A stretch of 64,000 bases of DNA from Clavibacter sp. A6099 (GTDB lineage: Bacteria; Actinomycetota; Actinomycetes; Actinomycetales; Microbacteriaceae), in the NCBI RefSeq assembly GCF_021919125.1, contig NZ_CP083439.1, positions 2,356,001 through 2,420,000 on the forward strand. Reading direction: 5' to 3'. The notes below the pieces were generated by a model. That model ran no database searches and was not told where the DNA came from. It was given only the letters and a program-made list of their open reading frames with translations. Positions 35,323 through 46,400 of this stretch are shown here, piece by piece (position 1 is the first letter of the stretch; the number at the start of each line of letters is the position of its first letter). Made by a program: the position numbers and the translations under genes.

Positions 35323-37869
35323 TCAGGGGCGCGGGCGGCGAGGCCGGGCACGCGCTCCCGAGGAGCGCGCGCGGCCGTCGCCATCGCCGCCCGCGGCGCG
35401 CCCGCGCCCGCGCCCGTGACGCAGCGACGCCAGCGACACCATCGCGCGGAGCCGCTGCCGCCGGGTCCGCCCCGCGTCCATGCGCGCCGCCAGCTCGTCG
35501 ACGCGGCGCCAGGAGGCGTCGGCGAGCGCATCCGGCACGTCGCCCGGCGCGAACGCCGACTCGTCGGCGACGTCTGCGAGCCCGCGCGCACCGCCCACGC
35601 CCACGCGCCGCGCCACCTCGCGCCGCGTGGCCGCCACGGGCGGCACGAGGCCGCGGTCGAGCGCGCCGTCGCGGAACTCATCCCACGCGCCGCCGACCCG
35701 GTCGCGCGCGGCGGCCGCCCCGCGACGTCGACGCCGCCGCGTGGCCTTCGCGCCCACCACGGCGAGGAACGGCGACGCCGCGAGCCCGAGCCCGAGCAGC
35801 GACCAGCCGGCCACGCGCACGGCGGCGAGCACGGCCTGGAGCGCGGGATCCGCCTCCGGCCGGTCGTCCCGGCTCGCGTCCGGGGGCGTGCGGTCCTCGG
35901 GCTCGGCCTGCTCCTCGACGGGCGGCGGCAGCACCGTCTGCGGGCGGGCGACCTCGGTGGGCTCGTCGGGCAGCGCGTCCGGCACGTCGCGGACGGGCGG
36001 GTTCGGATCCACCGCGACCCAGCCGGAGGACGCCGTGTCGACCTCGATCCAGGCGGTGACGTCGGATCCCCGGATGGGCACTGGCCCGCCGAGCGCCTCC
36101 CGCACGGCCGCCTCTCCGGGCGCGAAGCCCATCACGACGCGGACGGGGAAGCCGAGGTCGTCGGCCATGAGGGCGGCCGCGACCGCGTACTGCTCCGCGT
36201 CGCCGAGCATGGGGCGGGTGGTGAGGAGGTCGGCGATGCGCTCGGCCGAGTGGCCCGACCTGCTGAAGGGCGCGTCGCCGACGCCGTGGCTGACGTACCC
36301 GTCGGCGCGGAGGGCGGAGATCGCGGCGACGAGCTGCGCGCCGGGCGACGCCGAGGTGCCGGCGCCCGCGTCCGTGCCGCCCGCGGTCGCGCCGTCGGGT
36401 GCGGCGGTGGACGCCTCCACGCGCGCGGCGACCTCGTCGGGCACGCCCGTGGGCCGCGGGGCCACGGCGTCGCCCGGGCGCTCGTCGGCGAGCGCCTCCA
36501 GCGGCGGCGTCGACGCGACGACGGCCTCGATCTCGTACGCGTCGCCCGCGGTCAGCCCGCCGATCACGGCGCCGGTGGCGGTCGCGTCGTCGTAGTAGAA
36601 GGAGTCGGCGAGGCGTCCGCCGTCGTCGCCCGCGAACGCGATGCGCTCGAGGCGGCCCGCGCCCGGCAGCCACACGCCGCGGTAGGCGTCGACGACGACG
36701 TCGAGGGTGACGTCGTCGCCGGGGACGCCCGTCTGGTCGAGCCGGTACGGCACGCGTGCGAACGTGCCGGAGGCCTGGCCCGTGCGCGACGCGTCGACGC
36801 TGCCGCGCGCGCCGCCCGTGCCGTACACGACGCCGTCGTAGGTGTCGAGCGCGGCGAGGCGTACCCGGCCGCCGACGGGCAGGCCCGCGACCGTGAGCAG
36901 CGTCTCGTCGGCCGTCGGCGTCTTCCAGTAGGTGCGGAAGGACGAGAGCGGGCTGACCTGCTCGCGCGGGTCGAACGGCTGCTCGACCGTGGAGCGGAGG
37001 CCGGCGCGGGACGCCTCGGGCGGGGCGGTGCCCGTGGCGGCGACGCCGGCGGCCAGGGCGGCCGCGAGCACGACGACCGCGGAGACCCCGGCGCGCGTGC
37101 CCGAGCGTCGCCGGTCCGACGCGGACTCCACGGGGATCCCCGCCTGCCGGCCGAGGCGGCGGACCGCGCGGTGGCGTCGGCGCCAGCGGCAGCGCGCGAT
37201 CCAGAGCAGGGCCGTCGCGAGCCAGGCCAGCGCGACCGGGACGAGGAGGCCCGCGGCGTCGGGCGCGTCGGGGCCCTGGCTGCGGTCGGGGCCGAGGGCG
37301 GCCGCGGCGACGAGGATCACGAGGGAGGGGATCACCGCGAGCTCGGGCCGCCGGGAGCGCAGGGCCACGGAGACGCCGATCACCGATCCCAGCAGCACGA
37401 GCGCGAACGCGGGCACGAGGAGCGCCTGGTAGTCGCCGACCGGGAGAGCGATGGTCACGAGCCGCACGATGCCGAGCGACGCGCCCTCGACGAGCTCGCC
37501 GAGGCCCGCGAGCGTCGGGCGCCAGCCGTCGACCGCGCCGGAGGGCACCGCGAGCGGCACGCCGAGCGCGAGGAACGCCACGAGGATCGCGGACGCCACC
37601 ACCGCGCTCCCCCAGCGGAACCGGGCGCCCGCGACCGCGACGAGCGCGCCGACGACCAGCGTGATCCCCGCCATCCGCACGAACGACGCGTCGCGGTAGA
37701 CGGGCCAGAACGCGGCCGCGGCGAGGCCGGTGAGGAGGGCGATCGCGAGGACGGGGACGAGGGTGCGGCCGGGGTCGCGGGATCCGGCCGGGATCCGGGG
37801 GCGGGCGGCGGCGCGACCGGGAGCCGCGCGGCGGGCGACGCGGGCGCCGGCGGAACCCCGCGCGCTCAC
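35323..37869 (-). CDS. TgpA-like membrane transglutaminase fold, catalytic Cys and His replaced
   Basis: 848 residues from GTG 37869, which overlaps the DUF58 stop by 4 bases. Five to six N-terminal membrane helices (first VLAIALLTGLAAAAFW) are followed by an extracellular region. The transglutaminase core is clear: MLGDAEQYAVAAALMADDLGFPVRVVMGF, then VTAWIEVDT, then GWVAVDPNPP. The catalytic triad should be Cys-His-Asp. Here the Cys position is Ala558 (codon GCG, 36196-36198), the His position is Thr605, and only Asp621 remains. A last membrane helix (about 695-715) and a basic, Arg-rich cytoplasmic tail follow. It cannot act as a cysteine transamidase; a structural or binding role in the PFNA-like complex is likely. 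Confidence 0.88.
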   Translation of the reverse strand: MSARGSAGARVARRAAPGRAAARPRIPAGSRDPGRTLVPVLAIALLTGLAAAAFWPVYRDASFVRMAGITLVVGALVAVAGARFRWGSAVVASAILVAFLALGVPLAVPSGAVDGWRPTLAGLGELVEGASLGIVRLVTIALPVGDYQALLVPAFALVLLGSVIGVSVALRSRRPELAVIPSLVILVAAAALGPDRSQGPDAPDAAGLLVPVALAWLATALLWIARCRWRRRHRAVRRLGRQAGIPVESASDRRRSGTRAGVSAVVVLAAALAAGVAATGTAPPEASRAGLRSTVEQPFDPREQVSPLSSFRTYWKTPTADETLLTVAGLPVGGRVRLAALDTYDGVVYGTGGARGSVDASRTGQASGTFARVPYRLDQTGVPGDDVTLDVVVDAYRGVWLPGAGRLERIAFAGDDGGRLADSFYYDDATATGAVIGGLTAGDAYEIEAVVASTPPLEALADERPGDAVAPRPTGVPDEVAARVEASTAAPDGATAGGTDAGAGTSASPGAQLVAAISALRADGYVSHGVGDAPFSRSGHSAERIADLLTTRPMLGDAEQYAVAAALMADDLGFPVRVVMGFAPGEAAVREALGGPVPIRGSDVTAWIEVDTASSGWVAVDPNPPVRDVPDALPDEPTEVARPQTVLPPPVEEQAEPEDRTPPDASRDDRPEADPALQAVLAAVRVAGWSLLGLGLAASPFLAVVGAKATRRRRRRGAAAARDRVGGAWDEFRDGALDRGLVPPVAATRREVARRVGVGGARGLADVADESAFAPGDVPDALADASWRRVDELAARMDAGRTRRQRLRAMVSLASLRHGRGRGRAAGGDGDGRARSSGARARPRRPRP

Positions 37870-39326
37870 GTCGCGCTCCGCTGCAGGGCGCCGCGCAGGT
37901 CGTCGAGGTAGCCGATCGTGAGGACCGACAGGTCGCCGAGGCGGCGGAGGCCCGGCTCGACCTCGGGGTCGCAGACGACCGCGACCACCTGCACGCCGGG
38001 CGGGAAGCCGACGGCGGCGGCGCGGATCGCGGCGGGTGTCGCCCCGGTGCCGCACACGAGGAAGACGACGGACACGCCCGCGACCTCGTCCGCGGCCGCG
38101 CGGGCCAGCTCACCGAGCGACGCCGCCCGGTCGGAGGCGCCGATCTCGGCGAGGTCGTCGAGGAGGCGGTCGCGCGTGACGGTGGCGAGGCGGCGGAGGC
38201 GGGCGGACCGGGATCCGGGCGGGCCCTGGCGCGCGACGGTGCGGGCGAGCCCGGGCAGCGTGGGCGCGGTCGGGAGGCGGCGCGTGCGGCGGCCCGCCCG
38301 GTCGGCGCTCGCGACGACCTGGAGGGTGCGCGCGTCGACGATGGCGCGGGCGCCCAGGGATCCGACGACGCTCACGGCCAGCTCGAACTCGGCGTCGGCG
38401 GTGGATCCGGCGAGCGCGCCGGCCGCGGATCCGGCCGCGACCGTGGTGCCGCCCGCCGGGATCGCCGCCGCGTCCTCGACCGGGCCGGGTGCGCCGCCGC
38501 CGTAGTCGCCCGCGTGCAGCGACAGCGCGACCATGATGTGGCTCCGCCTGGTCTCCTCGAACCGCCGCACCATGTGCACGCCGGTCTTCGCGGTCGAGCG
38601 CCAGTGGATGTGCCGCACCGGGTCGCCGGGCACGTACTCGCGGAGCGACTGGAACGACACGTCGCTGTCGGTGAGGTCGCGCGTGGCGCGTCCCTCGAGG
38701 TCGCGGACGAAGCCCGTGCTCGTGCTGGGCATCGCGAGCGTGCGCGGGTGCACGAGCAGGCGGGTAGCGGCGGCCTCGGCGGACTCGCGGCGCACCAGCC
38801 CGATCGGGTCGCCGCGGACGATGCGCGCGGGGCCGAGCGCGATCACGCCGCGGCGCGAGGTGGGCACGACGAACACGTCCTCGTGCGAGTGGCCGTGCGC
38901 GAGGGAGGGCACGTGCACCTCGGCGAGACCGGATCCGACGGGCACCTCCACCGTGAGCCCCACGGCCCGGCGGCGCAGCGGGTTCCGCACGGCGACCGTC
39001 GCGGGCGCGCGCTCCCCCGCGACCACGCGGTCGCGAGGCAGGCGCAGCGACACCTCGACCCCGGAGGATCCGACGAGGTGCAGCAGCGCGATGACCCAGA
39101 GGGCGGCGGCGGTCCAGGCGACCGCGACCAGCTCGCGCCAGCCGAGCGCGTAGCCCAGGGCGCCCGCGACGACGGCTGCCAGCGCGACCACGCGGCCGAG
39201 CGGCGTGACGACACCGACGAGGCGCGCGATCGCGTGGCGCGGCGGGGCGGTTTCGGGTTCGAGCGGGGACGCGACGGCGGCGGGATCCGGGGCGGCGGCC
39301 GCGCCGCGCGTCCCGACCGCGCTCAT
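37866..39326 (-). CDS. DUF58 membrane protein
   Basis: 486 residues. Two N-terminal membrane helices (about 40-80) precede an outside beta domain and the DUF58 signature SFQSLREYVPGDPVRHIHWRSTAKTG near residue 225. A vWA-like C-terminal part with Ala-rich inserts follows. DUF58 proteins are regularly encoded next to MoxR ATPases and transglutaminase-like proteins and probably form a membrane complex with them; the molecular activity is unknown. The ATG overlaps the moxR stop, and the stop overlaps the transglutaminase-like start, so translation is coupled on both sides. Confidence 0.9.
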   Translation of the reverse strand: MSAVGTRGAAAAPDPAAVASPLEPETAPPRHAIARLVGVVTPLGRVVALAAVVAGALGYALGWRELVAVAWTAAALWVIALLHLVGSSGVEVSLRLPRDRVVAGERAPATVAVRNPLRRRAVGLTVEVPVGSGLAEVHVPSLAHGHSHEDVFVVPTSRRGVIALGPARIVRGDPIGLVRRESAEAAATRLLVHPRTLAMPSTSTGFVRDLEGRATRDLTDSDVSFQSLREYVPGDPVRHIHWRSTAKTGVHMVRRFEETRRSHIMVALSLHAGDYGGGAPGPVEDAAAIPAGGTTVAAGSAAGALAGSTADAEFELAVSVVGSLGARAIVDARTLQVVASADRAGRRTRRLPTAPTLPGLARTVARQGPPGSRSARLRRLATVTRDRLLDDLAEIGASDRAASLGELARAAADEVAGVSVVFLVCGTGATPAAIRAAAVGFPPGVQVVAVVCDPEVEPGLRRLGDLSVLTIGYLDDLRGALQRSAT

Positions 39327-40396
39327 CCGCCCGACCGCGCGCCGGCGGCGGAGGGCCCGGCGGCGGAGGGCCCGGCGGCGGAGGGCTCGGCGACGTGCGA
39401 CCCCGCGGCGGCCCGGGCGCCCGACGCCCCCGCGTGCCCGTCGCGCGGCGGCGCGGTCTCGATGAGGATCTGCGACAGCACGCTCGTGGGCGTCACGCCG
39501 TCGAACTCGGCCTCGGGATCCAGCAGCAGGCGGTGCGCGAGCACGGGCTCGGCGAGCGCCTTCACGTCGTCGGGCACCACGTAGTGCCGGCCGTCGGCGG
39601 CGGCCCAGGTGCGGGACGCGCGCACGAGCGCGAGGGCGCCGCGCACGCTCGCCCCCAGCCGCACCTCGGGCGCGGTGCGGGTCGCGTCGACGAGGCGCAC
39701 CACGTAGTCGGCCACCGCGGGATCCACGTGCACGGTCCCCGCGCGCTCCTGCAGCGCCCGCACGGCGGCGGCCGACGCGACGGGCGCGAGCGTCACGTCG
39801 TGCGCGCTGACGGAGGCACCCTGCAGGATCCGCAGCATCGACTCGTGGTCCGGGTACCCGATGGAGGTGCGCAGCAGGAACCGGTCGAGCTGCGCCTCGG
39901 GCAGCGCGTAGGTGCCGGCCTGCTCGATGGGGTTCTGGGTGGCGATGACCATGAACGGGTGGCCCACCTCGTACGGCGTGCCGTCGACCGTGACGCGGCC
40001 CTCCTCCATCACCTCGAGGAGCGCGGACTGCGTCTTCGGGCTCGCGCGGTTGATCTCGTCGGCCAGCACGATGCTCGCGAAGACCGGCCCGCGGTGGAAC
40101 TCGAACTCGCCCGTGCGCTGGTCGTAGACGCTGACGCCCGTGATGTCGCCGGGCAGCACGTCGGGGGTGAACTGCACGCGGCTGTGCGTGCCGTCGACGG
40201 TCTGCGCCATGGCGCGGGCGAGCGAGGTCTTGCCGGTGCCGGGCACGTCCTCGAGCAGCAGGTGGCCGCCCGTGACCATGGCCGTGAACGCGAGGCGCAC
40301 GACGTGGGACTTGCCCAGCAGCACCTGCTCCACGTTGCGCACGAGCCGCGCGAACTCGTCCTGGAAGGCGCGGGCCTCGTCGGCGGTCATCGTCAT
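39323..40396 (-). CDS. MoxR-family AAA+ ATPase
   Basis: 357 residues. Walker A EDVPGTGKTSLARAMA near residue 50, the MoxR pattern VQFTPDVLPGDITGVSVYD, Walker B SIVLADEINRASPKTQSALLEVMEE, sensor 1 ATQNPIEQAGTYALPEAQLDRF, and the AAA lid VRLGASVRG are all present. MoxR proteins act as chaperone-like ATPases that mature or remodel partner complexes, here presumably DUF58 and the giant FN3 protein. ATG 40396 has GAGAGG 9 bases upstream and is preferred; GTG 40462 would overlap the upstream gene by 8 bases but lacks a ribosome site. The C-terminal tail holds a PSAAG repeat encoded by a 15-bp tandem repeat. Confidence 0.92.
   Translation of the reverse strand: MTMTADEARAFQDEFARLVRNVEQVLLGKSHVVRLAFTAMVTGGHLLLEDVPGTGKTSLARAMAQTVDGTHSRVQFTPDVLPGDITGVSVYDQRTGEFEFHRGPVFASIVLADEINRASPKTQSALLEVMEEGRVTVDGTPYEVGHPFMVIATQNPIEQAGTYALPEAQLDRFLLRTSIGYPDHESMLRILQGASVSAHDVTLAPVASAAAVRALQERAGTVHVDPAVADYVVRLVDATRTAPEVRLGASVRGALALVRASRTWAAADGRHYVVPDDVKALAEPVLAHRLLLDPEAEFDGVTPTSVLSQILIETAPPRDGHAGASGARAAAGSHVAEPSAAGPSAAGPSAAGARSGG
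39344..39388. repeat. 15-bp tandem repeat in the moxR 3' end
   Basis: Three copies of GGCGGCGGAGGGCCC (39344-39358, 39359-39373, 39374-39388, the last with one change) encode the disordered PSAAG-type tail of the MoxR protein in frame. Confidence 0.85.
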
Positions 40397-40454
40397 GGGT
40401 TCGTGCCTCTCGGGTGCGGCCTCGGGTCCGGCGTCGGAGCCGCGGGAACGGCCG

Positions 40455-43400
40455 TCATCCACGGTGGGCGTACGTGTACAGCGTGCCCGAGTTCGCGGTG
40501 ACGCGCACCTCGAGGATCCGCTCGCCGCCGGCCGGGACCGTGCAGGACCCGGCAGCGCCCGAGGACGCGTCGGTCCACGCGCCCTGGCCGCCGCAGCGCC
40601 ACTCGCTGCGCGCGTACCCGCCGCCGTCGGCGACGCGCGCGCCGCGTCCGGCGGCCGGCGGCATCGAGGTCCACGAGAAGGTCGTGACGCCCGCGTCGTC
40701 GGTGGCGGACCGCACGTCGCCCGCGCGCGCGTCCACCGCGGTGCCGGCGGAGACCGGATCCGACCAGCCGCTCGAGCGCGGGCGCCCGTCGCCCGAGTCC
40801 TCGACGACGCGGACCTGGATCGTCGCGCCGACCCCGGTGCGCGGCAGCGTGAGGGCCTGGCCGACGCCGATGGGAACGCCGTCGCCCTGGCCGTCGACCC
40901 GGTACAGCAGCTGCGCGGACGCGGACGCGCTGCCCGGCCGGTAGCGCGCGTCGGCGAGCACCGCGCGGAAGACGCCGTCGCCCGGCCGGTCGGGGCTCGG
41001 CAGGTCGACGCGGACGACGGGCGTGGACGGCGCGGTGCGCGGGGTCAGCTGGCCGGCCTCGACGACCGTGCAGCCCTGGCTGTTGGCGGCGAGCACGGCG
41101 AACGCGACGGGCTGGTCGGTGGCGAGGCCGGTGAAGACGTGGCTGGTCGCGCCGCCCACCTCGACCGCGGGACCGTGCTCGGCCGACCACGGCGACACGC
41201 CCTCGGTGGGCACCGTGCAGCCGGGCGCGGATCCCGGGGCGTACGCGGCGACGAGGTAGCGGATCCCGTCGACGCCCTGGCCCTGGAACGCCGGCCACGA
41301 GACGGTGACGCGCGTCTCGTCGGCCGCGTCGGCGACCGCGGCGGGCGCGCCGGTGGCGGTCGGGGCGCCGCGCGGCGTGCCGGTCGCGGTGGCGGCGAGC
41401 CACGCGGTCCCGTCCTGCACCTGGGCGCTGTTGCGCGCGGCCACCGAGACCGCGACGGGCACCTCGGCGACGAGCGACGGATCGCGCACCTCGACGCTCG
41501 TGGCGTCGGAGGCGACCTGCCGCGTGAGGCCGCCCACCCCCACGACGTACTGCGTGACCGGGCTCGACGACGACGGCACGGCCGACGGCTGCCACGAGAG
41601 GCGCAGCCCGTCGACGAGCGGCTCGACCGCGAGGCCCGCGGGCGCGGCCGGGAGCACGTCCGACCACAGGCCCGAGATCGAGACGGGGTCCGAGGTGCCC
41701 ACGCCGTTCACCGCGGAGACCTCGACCTGCACCGGGTTCGCGGGCCCGTTGCCGGGGGTCGGCACGGTGCAGGTCGTCGACGGGCAGGTGACGGTCGCGG
41801 TCGCGGTGCCGCCGCGGAGGACGCGCAGCTGGTAGCCCGTGATGGCGGATCCGTTGAAGGCGCCCGGCTCGAACGCCACCGTCAGCGACCGGTCCGCGAA
41901 GCCGGAGGCGCGGAGGGCCGAGACCGGTCCCGGGCGGTCCTGCACGTGGATCACGACGGTGCCGAACGCGGCCCGCCCCGCGTCGCCCGTGGCGTCGCGC
42001 ACCTCGTACTGCACGCGCACGTCGCCGGGCTCGGCGTCGGCGGACGCGCTCACGGCGAGCGTCGCGCGGTCGGCCGACGGCGTGACGGTGACGCCCGCGG
42101 GGAGGCTCGCGCCGTCGGCACCGCGGATGGACGCGACCGTGAGCGGCGTGCCCGGGAAGGGGTTGCCGGCCTGGTCGTTGGCGAGCACGTCGACGGAGGT
42201 GGAGGATCCGCGCGTAACGGTGCCCTCGTCCGTCGCGGGCTGCGCGAGCGGGCGCGTCGACGGCACGACGCGGAGGTCCACTCGGCCCGCGCGCCCGGTC
42301 TGCGTGGCGTCGCGCACGCTCACCGGGAACGACGCGGCCTGCCCCGTCGCGACGCCCTCGTCGGCGGATATGCGGAGCGTGCCGCCGTCGACGGACGCGC
42401 GGAACCCGGCGGCGACGGATCCCTCCAGCGCGAAGGCGAGCTGCCCGCGGTCGTCCTGGTACGGGTAGGTGGTGAGGCGGCCGAGGTCGACGTCCTTGGA
42501 CTGACCCGGCTCGAGGTCGATGACCGCGCCCGTGAAGACGGGCGGCTGGTTCTCGGTGGGCGTCACGGTGATCGGCAGCACGAGCGCTGCCGTGCGCCCG
42601 CCCGCGCCCGACCCGTCGGTCACGGTGAAGGAGATCGCCGCCGGCCCGAAGTACCCCGGCTCGCTGCGGTACGCGATGGTGTCCTCGTCCACGAGCTCCA
42701 CGGGCCCGTCGGCGTGCGTCGCCGACAGCGAGTTCGGATCCGCGATGCGCACGGCCCGGCCGCCCGCCGCGACCACCTGCCGGTCGAGCTCGACCACGAG
42801 CCGCTCGCCGCTCGGCACGGTCGGCCGCGGCTCGCCCACGCGCAGCTGCGGCAGCGTGTCCTCGAAGCCCGGCACCCAGACGAAGGCCGTCGCGGAGACG
42901 GACGGGTCGTCGGGCTGCGCCACCGTGAACGGGACGATGCGGCGCTCGTCGCCGACCTCGACGCGGATCCGGCCGTCGCCCGTCACCAGCGCCACGTCCT
43001 CGTAGCCGGCACCGACGGCGAGCACGAGCGACGACGCGTCGCCCTCCGCGGAGAAGACGTTCCGCATGACGTCGACGTCGACGCTCGACCGGTCGAGCAC
43101 GTCGGAGAGCTGGAGCACCGTGTCGCGCGCGATCGGGCGGGTGGGCGGCGCGGCGGGATCCACGATCACGGTGAGGAACGCCTCGTCGCTGCCGCCGCGC
43201 GCGTTGCGCACGCCGTACACGAAGCCGTAGCGCCCGGCCGCGTCGGGCGCGACGACGCGCACGGTGTCGCCGTCGAGCCCCGCGACGAGGCCCTCGGCCT
43301 GCGGCTGCACCGAGACGAGCGAGAGCGCGCCGCCGTCGGGATCCGTGTCGTTCGCGAGCACCTGCACGCGGAGCACGCGGCCGGGCCGCACGGTCACGGT

Positions 43401-46400
43401 GTCGGCGGTGGCGACGGGGTTCCTTGCGCCCTCGACGCGCGGGCTGATTCCCACGCGGATCGTCCCGGTCGCCCGCGCGCCCAGCCCGTCGACGACGGCG
43501 TACGCGAACGCGTCCGTTCCCGTGGAGTAGTCGCCCGCCTGGTAGTCGATCCAGTCCGGGCCCACCTCGACGACCTGGCCCTTCTCGGGCCCGGTGTCCT
43601 GCCCGAGGAGCCGCACCGAGTCGCCGTCGGGGTCGATGCCGGTGAGCGGCACGGGGATCCGCACGGTCTCCCCCGCGAGCACTCGCGCCGTCAGCGGTCG
43701 CGGCACGGGCTCGGCGTTGGTCGCCACGTCGGCCTCGCGCACGGAGACGGTGAGCGTCGCGGTCGCCCACTGCCCGTCGGGCGCGACCGCGCGGTAGACG
43801 GCGGTGTAGTCGCCCGTGCGCTCGGGCGCGAGGTAGCGCAGGCGGTCCTCGCTCGCGAAGAGGAGGCCGGCGCCCTCGGGCAGCGGATCCACGAGCACGG
43901 GGTCGAGGCGCAGCCGGTCGCCGTCGGGCTGCTGGTCGTTGGCGAGCACGGGGATGTCCACGGCGTCGCCCACGCGCACGGCCACGCGGTCGTCGGTCGC
44001 GACGGGCGGCTGGCGCACGGCGGGCTCGGGCACCTCGATCACGGTGATCACGCCGGTCGCCTCGGCCACGCCGTTGCTCACGCGGTACTCCACGTCCACC
44101 GGACCGTCGAGCGGCCTGGTCAGGCTGATCCGCACGAGCCGCTGCCCGACGACCTCCGCGCGCACGCCCACCGCCTCGTCGGGCGCGACCGCGCCGGTGA
44201 TCACGAGCACCCCGCCCGCGGGATCGAAGTCGGTCTGGAGCACGTCCACGTCCTGCGCCTGGAGGGCGCGCACGAACACGGTGTGCGGCACCGTCACGGG
44301 CCGGCCGTCGGACGCGGGGGCGCCGCGCACCTCGACGCGCACGACGCCGGTCGCCGTCGTCCGCCCGTCGGTCACCGTGTACTCGAGCAGGTGCGTGCCC
44401 GCCTGGCCGCCCTCGAGGCGGAAGGTGCCGGCCTCGAGGTCGGGCGTGATCTGCAGGCCGGCCCGCGCGGGCACGGCCGCCAGCCGGATCGCGCCGCTCC
44501 CGCCGCGCGCGTGCGTCAGCGGCTCGACCGTGATCTCGCGCCCGATCGCCGCCTGCACGACGAAGCCCTCGGCGACGAGCGGCACGTCCCCGGCGCGGCG
44601 CACCGTGACGACCAGCTCGCCCGAGCCCTCCTCGCGCCCGTCGGACACCTGCAGCGCGACGGTCCGCGTGTCGCCTCCCGCCCCGGCGTCCGTGTAGACG
44701 ACGCGCCCCTCTGGCTTCCAGCTGACGGCGTCGGGCGCGGGGACGCTCGCGCGCGTGAGGTACATCGGATCCCCGTCGGGGTCGTACCAGCCGCCCAGCA
44801 CGTCGGTCTGCAGCCGGTCGCCCTCCGCGACCGTGCCGGTCGCGGGCCGCGCCTGCTCGGGCGGCGCGTTCTCGTCGGCCCCGCGCACGGCGACGCGGAC
44901 GTCGGCCGTCGCGGTGCCGCCGCGTCCGTCGCTCACGACGTAGGAGAACCGCACGGTGCCGGATGCGCCCGCGGCGAGCGCGAGCTGGAGGCCCTGGCCC
45001 TCGTCCACGATGTCGACCGCCCCGACCGCGGCGTCCACGGGCGTGACGGAGTCGATCACGAGCACGTCGCCGTTCGGGTCGTGGTCGTTGAGGAGCACGG
45101 GCAGCGCGGTCGTGCGGCCGGGGCGCGCGCCGAGGTCGTCGTCGACCGCGACGGGCGGCTGCTGCACGCGGTCGGTCTCGGGCGGGGTGTCCGCCGTGTT
45201 CTGCTCGACGACGGTGTCGGAGCGGTCCCGGTCGATGAGGTCGGCCCAGTTGTCGATGAGGCCCGCGTCGCGCTGCACGGCCCATGCGGTGCCGCCGCGC
45301 ATGTCGTTGAGCACGACGCGCGTGCCGTCGACGAGGAAGCGCAGGGCGGCCTGCTGCGGCATGGATCCGAGGTCGCCCGTGGCGCCCGCCGTCGTGCGCC
45401 TGGCGTCCCGGTCGCCGTCGCCCCCACCCGCGAGGACCGCGGGCGCGAGGCAGCGCTGCCAGCCGGATCCGTCGGCCCAGCCCGCGTACTCGCAGCCGGC
45501 GACGCGGACGGGACGCGCGGGGTCGCCGCGGACCGCGTCGCTCACGACGACCGGATCCCCGCCCGCGACCGGCACCTCGACCAGCCCGCCCGAGTGCGCG
45601 ACGAGCACGCCGCCGGCATCCGACGACGCGCGCTGGAGGGCGACGCGCGCGTCCGCGGCCACGGATCCGGCGAGGTCGACCGTCCGCCCGTCGACGAGGA
45701 GGGCGCGCGCGTCGGCGTCGTACAGCGCCCACCGGCCGTCGACGGACGTGAGCGCGAGGCGCTGGCCGGCGGGGCGGCCGGGATCCCCCGCCTGGACGGT
45801 CTCGCCCGCGACGGCCGCCGCGGGGTCGGCCGGTGTGTCTGCCGCGGCGTCCACGGGCGCGCCGACGGGCCCGACGTCGACCGTCTCCCGCACGGTGTCC
45901 TCGGTCGCGGCCTGGATGCGCGACAGCGTCCCCGTCGCGGCGGAGTACACGAGCAGCGTGCCGTCGTCGCCCATGGACGCGACGGCGTCGGCCCCGAGGA
46001 TGAGCGTGGGCGCGCTCGCGGCGTCGAACGCGGAGAGGCCCGCGACCGGCACGAGCCACAGCTGGCCCGTCGCCGGCACGAGGATCGCCGCGCGGGACCC
46101 CGCGAGCATGACCTCGGCGCCCGCCGGCAGCGGCGCCGTGTCGACGACCTGGCTCGTCGCGTCGTCGACCACGTCGAGGCGCGAGCTGCCGCGGTCGGCG
46201 AGCAGCACGGTGGATCCCGTCTGCAGCACGTCGATGTCCTCGCTGCGGGAGTCGACGACGCTGTCGAGCTCGAGCACGGCCGTGTTGGCGCGGCCGATCG
46301 CCTGCTGCGCGGAGTTGACGACCCACACGGATCCGTCGTCGAGGTCGACGCGCTGCGCCTGGTAGCCGTCGGAGACGAGGGCGAAGCCCGTGAGCAGCGC

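Noticed and set aside
32823-35681. Long minus-strand frame of 952 codons overlapping the ATPase gene
   Set aside because: Arg/Ser/Pro-rich translation with no motif; it is a shifted frame of the FtsK/SpoIIIE-type gene.
35323-37869. Transglutaminase-like gene as a pseudogene
   Set aside because: The frame is intact over 848 codons, coupled to DUF58, and the fold residues are conserved; only catalytic residues differ.
37869-38055. N-terminal extension of the transglutaminase-like protein
   Set aside because: Arg/Pro-rich and inside the DUF58 gene; GTG 37869 forms the usual 4-base overlap and precedes the first membrane helix.
40397-40462. GTG 40462 as moxR start
   Set aside because: No ribosome site and an 8-base overlap; ATG 40396 has GAGAGG at good distance and opens the normal family length. 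It remains possible.
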